Assembly (NCBI GenBank): GCA_049695975.1 | Contig: JBAVTE010000012.1 | Span: 73,600 to 137,599, forward strand | Direction: 5' to 3' | Origin: CAILDB01 sp049695975 | Lineage (GTDB): Bacteria; Patescibacteriota; Minisyncoccia; Phycocordibacterales; GWA1-40-21 | Length of the DNA stretch: 64,000 nucleotides | Part shown: positions 51,766 to 59,340 of the stretch, piece after piece | How positions within the stretch are numbered: the first letter of the stretch is position 1 | Layout of the letters: each line of letters starts with the position of its first letter | Notes under the pieces: model-generated | Told to the model about the DNA's origin: nothing | The model's database searches: none | What the model saw: only the letters and a program-made list of their open reading frames with translations | Program-made: the position numbers and the translations under genes

Positions 51766-52524
51766 ATGATTTACTTTTTTTATGGAGAAGATATTGAAAA
51801 GTCAAAAGTAAATGCCGACAAAGTGGTCAGTAGTATTTTGACTAGGAAAAAAGATATTACACTCGTCAAAATTATCGGTGAAGAAATTTCTGAACAAAGA
51901 ATTTTTGAACTAGCACAAAGTCAAGCGCTTTTTGTAAACAAATATATTGTTTTTCTCTATCGTGTTTTAGATAATGTTGAAAATAAAAAGGCCATTCTTT
52001 CTGCTCTCGAAGAAATGAAAGAAAGTGAAAATATTTTTGTGCTGTGTGATATTTTGACTTCTAAAAAGAAGACCGATCTAGAAATAATTAAAAAAATAGA
52101 AGAAAAATCAGAAAAATCAAAAGAGTTTCAAAAACCATTTAGAAAATTGAACAAAAAAGAAGAGCTCGCTCTCATAGGTGAAAAAATCGATTTTTTTGAA
52201 TTTGCAAATGCCTTGGGTGCAAGGAAAAGAAAAGAGCTTTGGGTACTTTTTCAAGATGCTTTAAATGAGTCTGTGCCGGCGGAAGAGATTCATGGAATAT
52301 TTTTCTGGCAAATAAAAACAATGATCCTTGCAAAGAAGTGCAAGACGGCAAATGAGGCCGGAATGAAGGACTTCCCATTTCAAAAATCAAAGCGTTATGC
52401 GGAAAATTATACAGAAGATGAGCTAAAAAATCTCTCATCAAAAATGGTTTCCATGTATCATGAAGCACATAGGGGAAATGCCGATATGCACGTGGCGCTA
52501 GAGAGAATGGTGATGGGGCTGTAA
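51766..52524 (+). CDS. holA: DNA polymerase III delta-subunit-like protein (HolA)
   Basis: 252 residues, shorter than typical delta (~330). MIYFFYGEDIEKSKVNADKVV and FELAQSQALFVNKYIVFLYRVLD fit the N-terminal region of HolA. FFEFANALGARKRKELWVLFQDAL, EIHGIFFWQIKTMILAK and ALERMVMGL fit the C-terminal collar domain. It would load the DnaN clamp. Coupled to rsmE; identification rests on pattern rather than one diagnostic motif. Confidence 0.75.
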   Translation: MIYFFYGEDIEKSKVNADKVVSSILTRKKDITLVKIIGEEISEQRIFELAQSQALFVNKYIVFLYRVLDNVENKKAILSALEEMKESENIFVLCDILTSKKKTDLEIIKKIEEKSEKSKEFQKPFRKLNKKEELALIGEKIDFFEFANALGARKRKELWVLFQDALNESVPAEEIHGIFFWQIKTMILAKKCKTANEAGMKDFPFQKSKRYAENYTEDELKNLSSKMVSMYHEAHRGNADMHVALERMVMGL

Positions 52525-52535
52525 CTTTTTAATCG

Positions 52536-53014
52536 GTGCCCTCAGTAGGAATATCTCTTTCGACTTTTTTCTCGTCGTCACTCGAAAAAGTCTGGGTACC
52601 AGCTCGTCTATTTTTCTTGCTAGAAAAATATGATTCCGCTGTTCGATTCCTACACGCAAGCAAAGCAGTTTGCTTGCTTTCGGGCCCAAATAGAAAAAGA
52701 CGCCGAAGCGTCTCTTTTTAAATTTGTGAACCACGACTTTTGCCTTTCGTGAACTCAAGGCAAAGTCGCAGTCCCCGCCTCCTTCGCTTTGCTCAGTCCG
52801 GCCGGCACATTGCAAAAGAAAATCGCCTTTGGATCATTGGCGATTTTCATATATTTGCAATGTGCCCTCAGTAGGAAATCTTCCATTACATGGACGGTAC
52901 ACCTTTTCTGTTTTCTGTTCGTGAAGACACTCCAGAAAACTATCAAAGGTCTTCGATTCCTAACGCAAGGTCTCCCAGACCTTGCTCTGAGGGCACTCTT
53001 CATTTCATTCATCG
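52536..53014 (-). repeat. tRNA-Lys trailer array: nested copies of the tRNA 3' end with inserted hairpins
   Basis: About 480 bp with no gene. GTGCCCTCAGTAGGAA (complement of the tRNA-Lys 3' end) occurs at 52536-52551, 52862-52877 and again in the tRNA. Inverted versions are interrupted by hairpins: TTCGATTCCTA, GCAAGGTCT-CCC-AGACCTTGC (52965-52985), then CTGAGGGCAC (52987-52996); and GTTCGATTCCTA (52641-52652) followed by GCAAGCAAA-GCAG-TTTGCTTGC. A 65-nt core (52897-52961) is identical to one beside tRNA-Arg. Further hairpins (GACGC..GCGTC; AAATCGCC..GGCGATTT) lie between. Confidence 0.8.
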
Positions 53015-53087
53015 TGCCCTCAGTAGGAATCGAACCTACGACCAATTGCTTAAAAGGCAACTGCTCTACCAACTGAGCTATGAGGGC
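53015..53087 (-). tRNA. tRNA-Lys (TTT)
   Basis: Acceptor GCCCTCA pairs TGAGGGC; anticodon stem GTTGC/GCAAT with loop CTTTTAA (TTT); T stem GTAGG/CCTAC with loop TTCGATT. Discriminator A, no encoded CCA. The 3' end is copied twice downstream. Confidence 0.95.
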
Positions 53088-53157
53088 ATTGATAGACAAC
53101 AAAAAATATACCAAGAAAATTTAAAAAAGTCCAATTTTCTTTCACTATAACTTTGCC

Positions 53158-53562
53158 CTACAGATGTAGGTCAAATGCAAACGCACCTGCGCCAGAAAAA
53201 ATAAGAGAGACGGAAATCGTAAAAAGCAAAAGATAAAAAGGAAAATTTCTTTTTATAAGTACCTCTTCCTCCAATTCTAAGATAAGTTCGGACAAAGTGA
53301 TGAGTATGAAAACTAAGGCGACAATCTGAATATATATACCAGCGATGAGCATTAGTCCGCCGATTATTTCAACAAGCGCAAAAATTTTTACAAACCAGAG
53401 AGAAGGACGTAGTCCAGTAAAATCAAAAAGATTTCCCCATCTTTCTTTTTCTGCACCGAATTTCAAAAAGCCAAGATTTATCATTATGAGTCCTAGCACG
53501 GCTCTTAAAATGAGTGGAGCGAACATACTATAGGTTAACAGATCTGGAAATGTATTTAACAT
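53158..53562 (-). CDS. DoxX family membrane protein
   Basis: 134 residues from the ATG at 53562. Four hydrophobic helices: LILRAVLGLIMINLGFLKF, FVKIFALVEIIGGLMLIAGI, IVALVFILITLSELILEL and a C-terminal one. RxxxGxxxxxxGxxK in helix 1 and the E..GG motif are DoxX features. Function in this organism unknown. TATAAT lies exactly six bases before the ATG (53569-53574). Confidence 0.82.
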   Translation of the reverse strand: MLNTFPDLLTYSMFAPLILRAVLGLIMINLGFLKFGAEKERWGNLFDFTGLRPSLWFVKIFALVEIIGGLMLIAGIYIQIVALVFILITLSELILELEEEVLIKRNFPFYLLLFTISVSLIFSGAGAFAFDLHL

Positions 53563-53639
53563 ATGACTATTATAATACAATTATATTATTTTGCATCTTT
53601 TTGATTGATTTTTTGTTTCAATGTCGTAGTATTTGAAGA

Positions 53640-54113
53640 ATGATTAAAAAACAAAAATTTGTGGTCCTAGTAGATATAAGAAGTATCCACAATGTCGGTT
53701 CGATTTTTAGGACATCAGATGCTCTTGGAGTATCTAAGATTTTTCTTTGCGGATGTACGCCGACAGCGAAAGATAGATTTGGTAGAAAGAGGCAGGATCT
53801 GGCAAAAGTGGCGCTAGGAGCGGAGGAAAGTGTGGCTTGGGAATATTGCGAAAATGTAGAAAAACTTTTGCAGAAATTAAAAAAGGAAAAAGTGCAAATC
53901 ATTGCGCTTGAGCAAAGCTCAAAATCGATAAACTACAAAAAAGTCAAAACAAAAAATTCTGTTGCAATAATTCTCGGTGAAGAAGTGCACGGTTTGTCAC
54001 AAAAAGTTCTTAAATTTGCCGATGTCATCACCGAAATCCCAATGCTTGGTAAAAAAGAATCACTGAATGTTTCTGTTGCTTTTGGTGTTGCAGGATTTGA
54101 GATTTTGATTTAA
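53640..54113 (+). CDS. SpoU/TrmH family RNA 2'-O-methyltransferase
   Basis: 157 residues: just the SPOUT catalytic domain without the N-terminal substrate domain. FVVLVDIRSIHNVGSIFRTSDALG (motif 1), AIILGEEVHGLS (motif 2) and EIPMLGKKESLNVSVAFGVAGFEIL (motif 3) are all present. It methylates tRNA or rRNA; the substrate cannot be told from sequence. It is followed by the MurE-like gene after 22 bp. Confidence 0.92.
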   Translation: MIKKQKFVVLVDIRSIHNVGSIFRTSDALGVSKIFLCGCTPTAKDRFGRKRQDLAKVALGAEESVAWEYCENVEKLLQKLKKEKVQIIALEQSSKSINYKKVKTKNSVAIILGEEVHGLSQKVLKFADVITEIPMLGKKESLNVSVAFGVAGFEILI

Positions 54114-54135
54114 TTTCAATTAGAGTTATTATTAT

Positions 54136-55416
54136 ATGAATATGGAAAAGATACTGAAATTGGTAAAGAAAATCATACCGAAAAATCTGGTAGCAAAAGG
54201 CAGGCCAGTGTACCACTATATGTTGGCTTTTGTGGGGGCAGTTTATTATGGTTTTCCTGCAAAAAAGCTCAAAGTTGTGGCGATAACGGGTACAAAAGGC
54301 AAGACTACTACCACCGAGCTTGTGAATGCAATCCTTGAAGAAGCAGGCTTTAAAACGGCCCTTGCCAGTACTTTACGGTTTAAAATTGGTGAGAAAAGTG
54401 AAGACAACAAGTTCAAAATGACTATGCCGGGGAGATTTTTCCTACAAAATCTTTTAAGAAAAGCGGTAGATGCTCAGTGTGATTGGGCAGTTATAGAAAT
54501 GTCTTCAGAAGGAGCAAAACAGTTTAGACACAAGTTCATAGATCTGAATGCTCTTATTTTTACAAATCTTTCACCGGAACATATAGAATCACACGGTTCA
54601 TATGAGAAATATTTGGAGGCAAAACTTTCTATTGCAAAAGCTTTGGAAGATTCTTCAAAAAGTGGAAAAGTAATAGTTTCGAATATAGATGATAAAGAAG
54701 GGCAAAAATTTTTAGATGCAAACATTTCAAATAAATTTGCGTATTCCATAAAAAATGCCGAACCATTTTCTTTACAGAAGGAGGGAATTACAATGGTTTT
54801 TGATGGAGTAAAAATCGTTTCCCGACTTACCGGTAAATTTAACATTTATAATATACTCGCGGCCGGAACTTTTGCCGGAGCGGAAGGGATTGGTGCTGAG
54901 ACAATTAAAAATGCTCTTGAAAAAGTTTCTGTTATTCGTGGCAGAGTGGAAAGAATCAAAGAAGGGCAAAGTTTTGACGTTGTCGTGGACTATGCTCATA
55001 CCTCGGATTCTCTCCGAGAACTTTATGAGGCCTTTTTAAATCAGCCGAAGGTCTGTGTGCTTGGAAATTGTGGAGGGGGTAGAGATAAATGGAAGAGGAA
55101 AGAAATGGCGCTTATTGCAGAAAAATATTGTGACAAGATTATTCTGACAGACGAGGATCCATACGACGAGAATCCTGGAGAAATCGTGGAAGATATGGCA
55201 AAAGAGATGCAGAAAAAGAAACCGGAAATAATAATGGATAGGAGAAAAGCTATCAAAAGAGCTATAGAAATTTCCGATAAAAACGGTGCGGTGCTTATTA
55301 CAGGCAAGGGGACCGACCCTTACATAATGAGAAAAAATGGTGAGAAAGAGGAATGGAGTGATGCAAAGGTAGCAAGCGAAGAGTTGAAAAAGTTTTTGAA
55401 TAAAACCCATGCCTGA
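54136..55416 (+). CDS. Mur ligase, MurE-like
   Basis: 426 residues. AITGTKGKTTTTELVNAIL is the Mur ATP-binding motif. ALIFTNLSPEHIESHGSYEKYLEAKL, NIYNILAAGTFAGAEGI, DYAHTSDSLRELYEA, VLGNCGGGRDKWKRKEMALIAE and ILTDEDPYDENPGEI follow the MurE C-terminal pattern. The N-terminal UDP-binding domain is reduced to ~45 residues, so the substrate may differ from UDP-MurNAc-dipeptide. It overlaps mutM by eight bases. Confidence 0.85.
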   Translation: MNMEKILKLVKKIIPKNLVAKGRPVYHYMLAFVGAVYYGFPAKKLKVVAITGTKGKTTTTELVNAILEEAGFKTALASTLRFKIGEKSEDNKFKMTMPGRFFLQNLLRKAVDAQCDWAVIEMSSEGAKQFRHKFIDLNALIFTNLSPEHIESHGSYEKYLEAKLSIAKALEDSSKSGKVIVSNIDDKEGQKFLDANISNKFAYSIKNAEPFSLQKEGITMVFDGVKIVSRLTGKFNIYNILAAGTFAGAEGIGAETIKNALEKVSVIRGRVERIKEGQSFDVVVDYAHTSDSLRELYEAFLNQPKVCVLGNCGGGRDKWKRKEMALIAEKYCDKIILTDEDPYDENPGEIVEDMAKEMQKKKPEIIMDRRKAIKRAIEISDKNGAVLITGKGTDPYIMRKNGEKEEWSDAKVASEELKKFLNKTHA

Positions 55417-56305
55417 ACTTCCAGAAGTAGAAACTACTTGCAGAATTTTGGATAAAAAAATAAAAAATCTTTTTATAGAAGATGTTTGGACAGATTACCG
55501 TGGAAAATCTGCGAAATATTCTTTGGGAATAAAAGATTCAGAATATTTTTATAATTTTAAAAAAGAAATCATCAATAAGAAAATCCTCGGTGTGGAGAGA
55601 AGAGCAAAAAATGTTTTGATAAAACTTTCGGAAGGAAACACTGTTTTGATTCATATGAAAATGACGGGGCATCTTTTGTATGGTGAATATGATTTTTTAA
55701 ATAAAAAATGGTCGCCAAAAGAGGGCGGTGCATTGAAAGATCCATACAATAGATTTGTCCATTTAGTTTTTTCTTTGTCTGATGGAAAGAAACTTGTACT
55801 TTCCGATGCGAGAAAGTTTGCAAAGATTTTACTTCTAGAAAGAGAAAAATGCGAGGAAGAATTTTGTGAAACAGGACCAGAACCCCTAAATAAAAGTTTT
55901 TCTTACAAGATTTTTACAGAACGGATTAATAAAAGACCAAAAAGTAAAATAAAAACTGTTTTAATGGATCAAAATGTAATTGCTGGGATAGGAAATATCT
56001 ATTCCGATGAAATTTTATGGACTTCCTCCGTGCATCCAGAAAAAATAGTAAAAAATCTTTCAGAAAAGCAAAAGAAAGAAATTTATAAAAATATAAGAAT
56101 TATTTTAGAAAAATCCATTAAACTCGGCGGGGATTCAATGTCTGATTATCGCAATCCGTATGGTGAAAAGGGGAGATTTCAAGATTTTCATAAGGTTTAC
56201 AGAAAGACCGGAGAAAAATGTGTAAAAAAGGGCTGTTCGGGAATTATTAAAAGAATTATCGTGGGTGGTAGGAGCACCCATTTCTGCCCAGTGCATCAAG
56301 TTTAA
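55409..56305 (+). CDS. mutM: Formamidopyrimidine-DNA glycosylase
   Basis: 298 residues. MPELPEVETTCRILDKKI is the Fpg N terminus, with Pro1 as catalytic residue after Met removal and Glu2 beside it. VLIHMKMTGHLLYG, DARKFAKILLLE and MDQNVIAGIGNIYSDEILW (H2TH) follow. The zinc finger is KCVKKGCSGIIKRIIVGGRSTHFCPVHQ, where the last ligand pair reads C-P-V-H rather than the usual CxxC. It removes oxidised purines. Confidence 0.95.
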   Translation: MPELPEVETTCRILDKKIKNLFIEDVWTDYRGKSAKYSLGIKDSEYFYNFKKEIINKKILGVERRAKNVLIKLSEGNTVLIHMKMTGHLLYGEYDFLNKKWSPKEGGALKDPYNRFVHLVFSLSDGKKLVLSDARKFAKILLLEREKCEEEFCETGPEPLNKSFSYKIFTERINKRPKSKIKTVLMDQNVIAGIGNIYSDEILWTSSVHPEKIVKNLSEKQKKEIYKNIRIILEKSIKLGGDSMSDYRNPYGEKGRFQDFHKVYRKTGEKCVKKGCSGIIKRIIVGGRSTHFCPVHQV

Positions 56306-56310
56306 AAAAT

Positions 56311-56455
56311 AACTATAAAAAACAAAAACCTCGTAACAAAGTACTTTTGAACGTCCTTGGAAGTCGCGACTGGCGACGGACAGAGAAAATTTTTAGCAAA
56401 AAATTTTCGTGATGGTCAAAAGTATTTTATGGAGAGGTTTTTGTTTTTTATAGTT
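56311..56455. terminator. Bidirectional terminator carrying the loop core (copy 6)
   Basis: Outer arms AACTATAAAAAACAAAAACC and complement lie between convergent mutM and ruvA. The loop reads GAACGTCCTTGGAAGTCGCG, ACTGGCGACGGACAGAG and an AAAATTTTTAGCAAAAAATTTT hairpin, near-identical to copy 4 and to the complement of copy 5. Confidence 0.88.
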
Positions 56456-56459
56456 GTTT

Positions 56460-57029
56460 TTACTTACCAAGAATCTTAAGTGCCTCTTTTATTTTCTTGC
56501 CAGTTTCCTTGTGTTCATCACCCACTTTTTTTAAAGCATCTCTGGCCTCATCATGTGAATATCCGAGAGTTTTTAGTGCCTCGAGTGCATCGGATTCTTC
56601 TTTGAGTCCTTCATAGTCTCCAGCTTCTCCAATAATTTTATCTTTAAGTTCTAAAACAATTTTATCGGCCATCTTTTTACCCATGCCAGAAATTTTGACA
56701 AGTGGTCCCACTTCTCCAGTCTTGATAGCCCTCTTTAAGCCATCTACGGTGGCCATGCTCATTATGCCCAGAGCTGTTTTTGGACCAATTCCGGAAATAG
56801 TGATAAGTAATTCAAAAAAGTCCAAATCTTCTTTTTCTAGAAAACCATAAAGTGTCTGTGCATCTTCTCGGACAGCGAAGTGAGTCCAAAGAGAAATTTC
56901 AACCCCAACTTTTTTATTCTGATGTGACACTTCTGTTGGCACAAAAATTTTATAACCGATGCCATTTGTTTCCACTACTATGAATTTTTCTGATAAAAAA
57001 ATTATTTTTCCAGTAATCTTTGTAATCAT
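56460..57029 (-). CDS. ruvA: Holliday junction branch migration protein RuvA
   Basis: 189 residues. MITKITGKIIFLSEKFIVVETNGIGYKIF is the OB-fold start. FFELLITISGIGPKTALGIMS and LVKISGMGKKMADKIVLELKDK are the two HhH motifs. The C-terminal domain (DALEALKTLGYSHDEARDALKKV) binds RuvB. RuvB and RuvC are not in the window. Confidence 0.97.
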   Translation of the reverse strand: MITKITGKIIFLSEKFIVVETNGIGYKIFVPTEVSHQNKKVGVEISLWTHFAVREDAQTLYGFLEKEDLDFFELLITISGIGPKTALGIMSMATVDGLKRAIKTGEVGPLVKISGMGKKMADKIVLELKDKIIGEAGDYEGLKEESDALEALKTLGYSHDEARDALKKVGDEHKETGKKIKEALKILGK

Positions 57030-57131
57030 ATCTATATTCTATCATATTTGGAAAATTGATTTTTATATTGCCTTTTTTTCTAAAAGGTGGTAATCTAGCT
57101 TAGTTCAATTAAGAAAAACATTAAATAATAT

Positions 57132-57398
57132 ATGGCAATAACAAGTTCAGCAAAAAAGGCAAATAGAGCATCTCTCAAAAAGAGAGTTTTTAATATTAGA
57201 ACAAAGAGAGGTTTTGAAGACGAAATAAGAGATATTAAAATCCTTGTTAAAGAAGGAAAGATAAAAGAAGCTGAAAAAGCGCTCCCTGTCGCCTACAAAG
57301 CAATAGATAAAGCGATGAAGAGAGACTATATAAAGAAAAACACCGCAGCAAGATACAAATCCAGACTTACATTGTTTGTAAATAAAGGAAAGAAATAA
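57132..57398 (+). CDS. rpsT: 30S ribosomal protein S20
   Basis: 88 residues. MAITSSAKKANRASLKKRVFN and KAIDKAMKRDYIKKNTAARYKSRLTLFVN match the S20 pattern (AxKxxR....N; xxIDKAxxKGxIHKNxAARxKSRL). Very Lys/Arg/Ala-rich. It has its own terminator just after the stop. Confidence 0.95.
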   Translation: MAITSSAKKANRASLKKRVFNIRTKRGFEDEIRDIKILVKEGKIKEAEKALPVAYKAIDKAMKRDYIKKNTAARYKSRLTLFVNKGKK

Positions 57399-57412
57399 AT
57401 CAAACTATTAAA

Positions 57413-57441
57413 CAAAAAAACCACCGAGATGTGGTTTTTTT
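57413..57441 (+). terminator. rpsT terminator
   Basis: AAAAAAACCAC-CGAGAT-GTGGTTTTTTT. Confidence 0.85.
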
Positions 57442-57456
57442 GTTGGCTATTTACGA

Positions 57457-57662
57457 GAGCTCTTTTTATAATTGTCCCCCCGCCAGGATATCTCTCCCTA
57501 CGGGAGCTGTACACCTTTTCTGTTTTCTGTTCGTGAAGACACTCCAGAAAACTATCAAAGGTCTTCGATTCCTGGACGAAACTGCTACCCAGCAGTTTCT
57601 CGGTGGGACAAAATAAAAAGGCTCTTGGAAGAGCTCTTTTTATAATTGTCCCCCCGCCAGGA
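57457..57662 (-). repeat. tRNA-Arg(GCG) trailer element
   Basis: A 32-nt direct repeat covering the tRNA 3' end and its trailer (plus-strand GAGCTCTTTTTATAATTGTC through CCAGGA) occurs at 57457-57488 and 57631-57662. Between them lie the 65-nt core shared with tRNA-Lys (57509-57573), TTCGATTCCTGG, the hairpin GAAACTGCT-ACCC-AGCAGTTTC (57578-57599), and CGGTGGGAC. The last is an inverted acceptor end. The hairpin sits exactly at the T-stem/acceptor junction. Confidence 0.82.
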
Positions 57663-57720
57663 ATCGAACCTGGATTTCTTCCTTCGCAGGGAAGTGTCCT
57701 ATCCATTGAACGACGAGGGG
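57649..57720 (-). tRNA. tRNA-Arg (GCG)
   Basis: Acceptor CCCCTCG pairs CGGGGGG (one wobble); D stem GTTC/GGAC; anticodon stem CTTCC/GGAAG with loop CTGCGAA (GCG); T stem CCAGG/CCTGG with loop TTCGATT. Discriminator A. Most bacteria read CGU/CGC with ICG, so a GCG anticodon is unusual. Confidence 0.9.
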
Positions 57721-57811
57721 AATTTAAAAACTCTAACACATTTTGCTTTAAATTACGAAAAAAATGGATTCCCCACAGTGCTTTTCTGCTGAAAAGCATG
57801 CAGGGCCCATC

Positions 57812-57828
57812 TCGCGCCGTCGCGCTCC
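57812..57828. repeat. Fragment matching the loop core of the 5.8-kb hairpin
   Basis: TCGCGCCGTCGCGCTCC is identical to 5861-5877. It lies in the spacer upstream of tRNA-Arg(GCG), near a TTTTCTGCTGAAAAGCA hairpin. Confidence 0.5.
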
Positions 57829-57890
57829 GATCTTGCACTTGGGTTCCAACCCAAGCTCACGTTTGCACGGGAATGACAGAGAGAGGAGAT

Positions 57891-58349
57891 TTAAAATCCC
57901 AAAAATTCCATAACTCTTTTTGAAGCGGTTTCCTCGAGTTCTTTTTCTTTTATTTTTTTTATGAGAAAATTTCTTATGTTATTTATGTCTGCATCCTCTA
58001 TGATGATAGAGTGTATTGGTGCAAGAAATTTGTTTGTTTTAAGAATCAAAAGGTCTTCGTCTTTTGTGTCTTTTATCCAGAAACATTCGATGGACTCATA
58101 GGCCATAAAATCTCCACCAGCTTTGATTCCTTTTTCATTTATTTCATATTCAAAAACAGTAGAATCTTTTCTGATGACGGTCATCAAAGCAAAGACTGAT
58201 ACTACGACGAGTATTACGAATGCATAATTGTGAAGAAATATGGCGATGATGATTGTTGATAAAGAAATAATACCCCAAGACCAATACCAATCCACACTTC
58301 TTTCTTTTTTACGATACTCAGGTGCTGTCCATTTAATTTTTGAATCCAT
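57891..58349 (-). CDS. Hypothetical two-helix membrane protein (PH-like domain)
   Basis: 152 residues from the ATG at 58349, preceded six bases upstream by TATAAT (58356-58361). The longer open frame has no other support. Adjacent helices (YWSWGIISLSTIIIAIFLHNY and FVILVVVSVFALMTVI) are followed by a cytoplasmic beta-rich domain (VFEYEINEKGIKAGGDFMAYESIECFWI) resembling bPH-like domains. Divergent from tpiA. Function unknown. Confidence 0.65.
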   Translation of the reverse strand: MDSKIKWTAPEYRKKERSVDWYWSWGIISLSTIIIAIFLHNYAFVILVVVSVFALMTVIRKDSTVFEYEINEKGIKAGGDFMAYESIECFWIKDTKDEDLLILKTNKFLAPIHSIIIEDADINNIRNFLIKKIKEKELEETASKRVMEFLGF

Positions 58350-58432
58350 ATGATAATTATAGCAAGGAAAGAGGGAAAAGCCAGACTCTCTTGAAGATTT
58401 TTTGACTCTAAAAATTATGATATAATGGTCAT

Positions 58433-59203
58433 ATGATAAAAAGAAGAAAAATACTTGTAGGCAACTGGAAAATGAACCCGAATTCACTTGAAGATGCAGT
58501 GACCCTTACGACAGAAATTAAACAAAAGTTGGAAAATAATAAAAAAATTGATGTGGTCGTCTGCCCACCTTATATTTTTCTAAATGAAGTTGGAGCAGTT
58601 CTCAAAGATCAGAAAAAGATCAAGCTCGGTTCACAAGATGTATTTGGAGGAGACGGCACTTCTTTTACAGGTGAGGTAAGCGTGGATATGATCAAAAATG
58701 CTGGCGCTGAATATGCGATTGTAGGACATTCTGAAAGAAGAAAGATATTCGAGACATTGGAAATGGTATCAGAGAAAGTTGTTTTTTCACTCAAGGGTGG
58801 ATTGAAGACTATACTTTGCGTCGGAGAAATAGCTAGAGATGAACAAGGTGAATTTTATAATTTTATAAAAACAGAGCTTCTCGGTGCTCTTCTAAAAATT
58901 AAGAAAAGTTATCTTTCTAATTTAATTATTGCTTACGAGCCAATTTGGGCTATCGGCAAAAAAGAAAGTGAAGCAATCAGTCCAGAAAATTTGCATGAGA
59001 TGACGATTTTTATAAAAAAGATTTTGAATGACAAATTCAAAGAGGAAGGTCTTCTTGTTCCTATTCTTTATGGTGGTTCAGTAAATAAAAATAATGTAAA
59101 AGAGATTATTTCGAGGGGACAAGTGGATGGAATACTTCTCGGTAGAGAAAGTTTGAAGTTCGATAATTTCACTGAAATTGCAAACATACTTGGTGAAGTC
59201 TAG
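58433..59203 (+). CDS. tpiA: Triosephosphate isomerase
   Basis: 256 residues. VGNWKMNPNSLEDA (Lys), AIVGHSERRKIFE (catalytic His), LIIAYEPIWAIGKKESEAIS (catalytic Glu and flexible loop), PILYGGSVNKNN and GILLGRESL are the full TIM signatures. It interconverts DHAP and GAP in glycolysis. TATAAT (58421-58426) lies six bases before the ATG. The CapA leader starts 17 bp after its stop. Confidence 0.97.
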   Translation: MIKRRKILVGNWKMNPNSLEDAVTLTTEIKQKLENNKKIDVVVCPPYIFLNEVGAVLKDQKKIKLGSQDVFGGDGTSFTGEVSVDMIKNAGAEYAIVGHSERRKIFETLEMVSEKVVFSLKGGLKTILCVGEIARDEQGEFYNFIKTELLGALLKIKKSYLSNLIIAYEPIWAIGKKESEAISPENLHEMTIFIKKILNDKFKEEGLLVPILYGGSVNKNNVKEIISRGQVDGILLGRESLKFDNFTEIANILGEV

Positions 59204-59219
59204 GATAGGTTTTATGGAT

Positions 59220-59340
59220 CCCTTTAGAGATAGAAACAATCAGATTGATTACGTAAAATTAATCAAATAATAAAATTTAATAACAATAATTTAATAAATA
59301 GATTAAGGTGGTAATTCATAACACATTAATCTCTAACGGG
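59220..59340 (+). promoter_or_regulatory. Structured leader of the CapA-like gene
   Basis: P1 CCCTTTAGAGAT (59220-59231; one change from pnp and HU) pairs ATCTCTAACGGG (59329-59340), and the ATG follows at once. ATAGATTAAGGTGGTAATTC, then ATAACACATTAATCT, correspond to the conserved 3' half. The middle is more AT-rich and less clearly folded than in the other two. Confidence 0.65.

Noticed and set aside
52526..53014. CRISPR array at the repeated GTGCCCTCAGTAGGAA
   Set aside because: Only three copies, irregular spacing, each matching the adjacent tRNA 3' end. No cas genes anywhere in the window.
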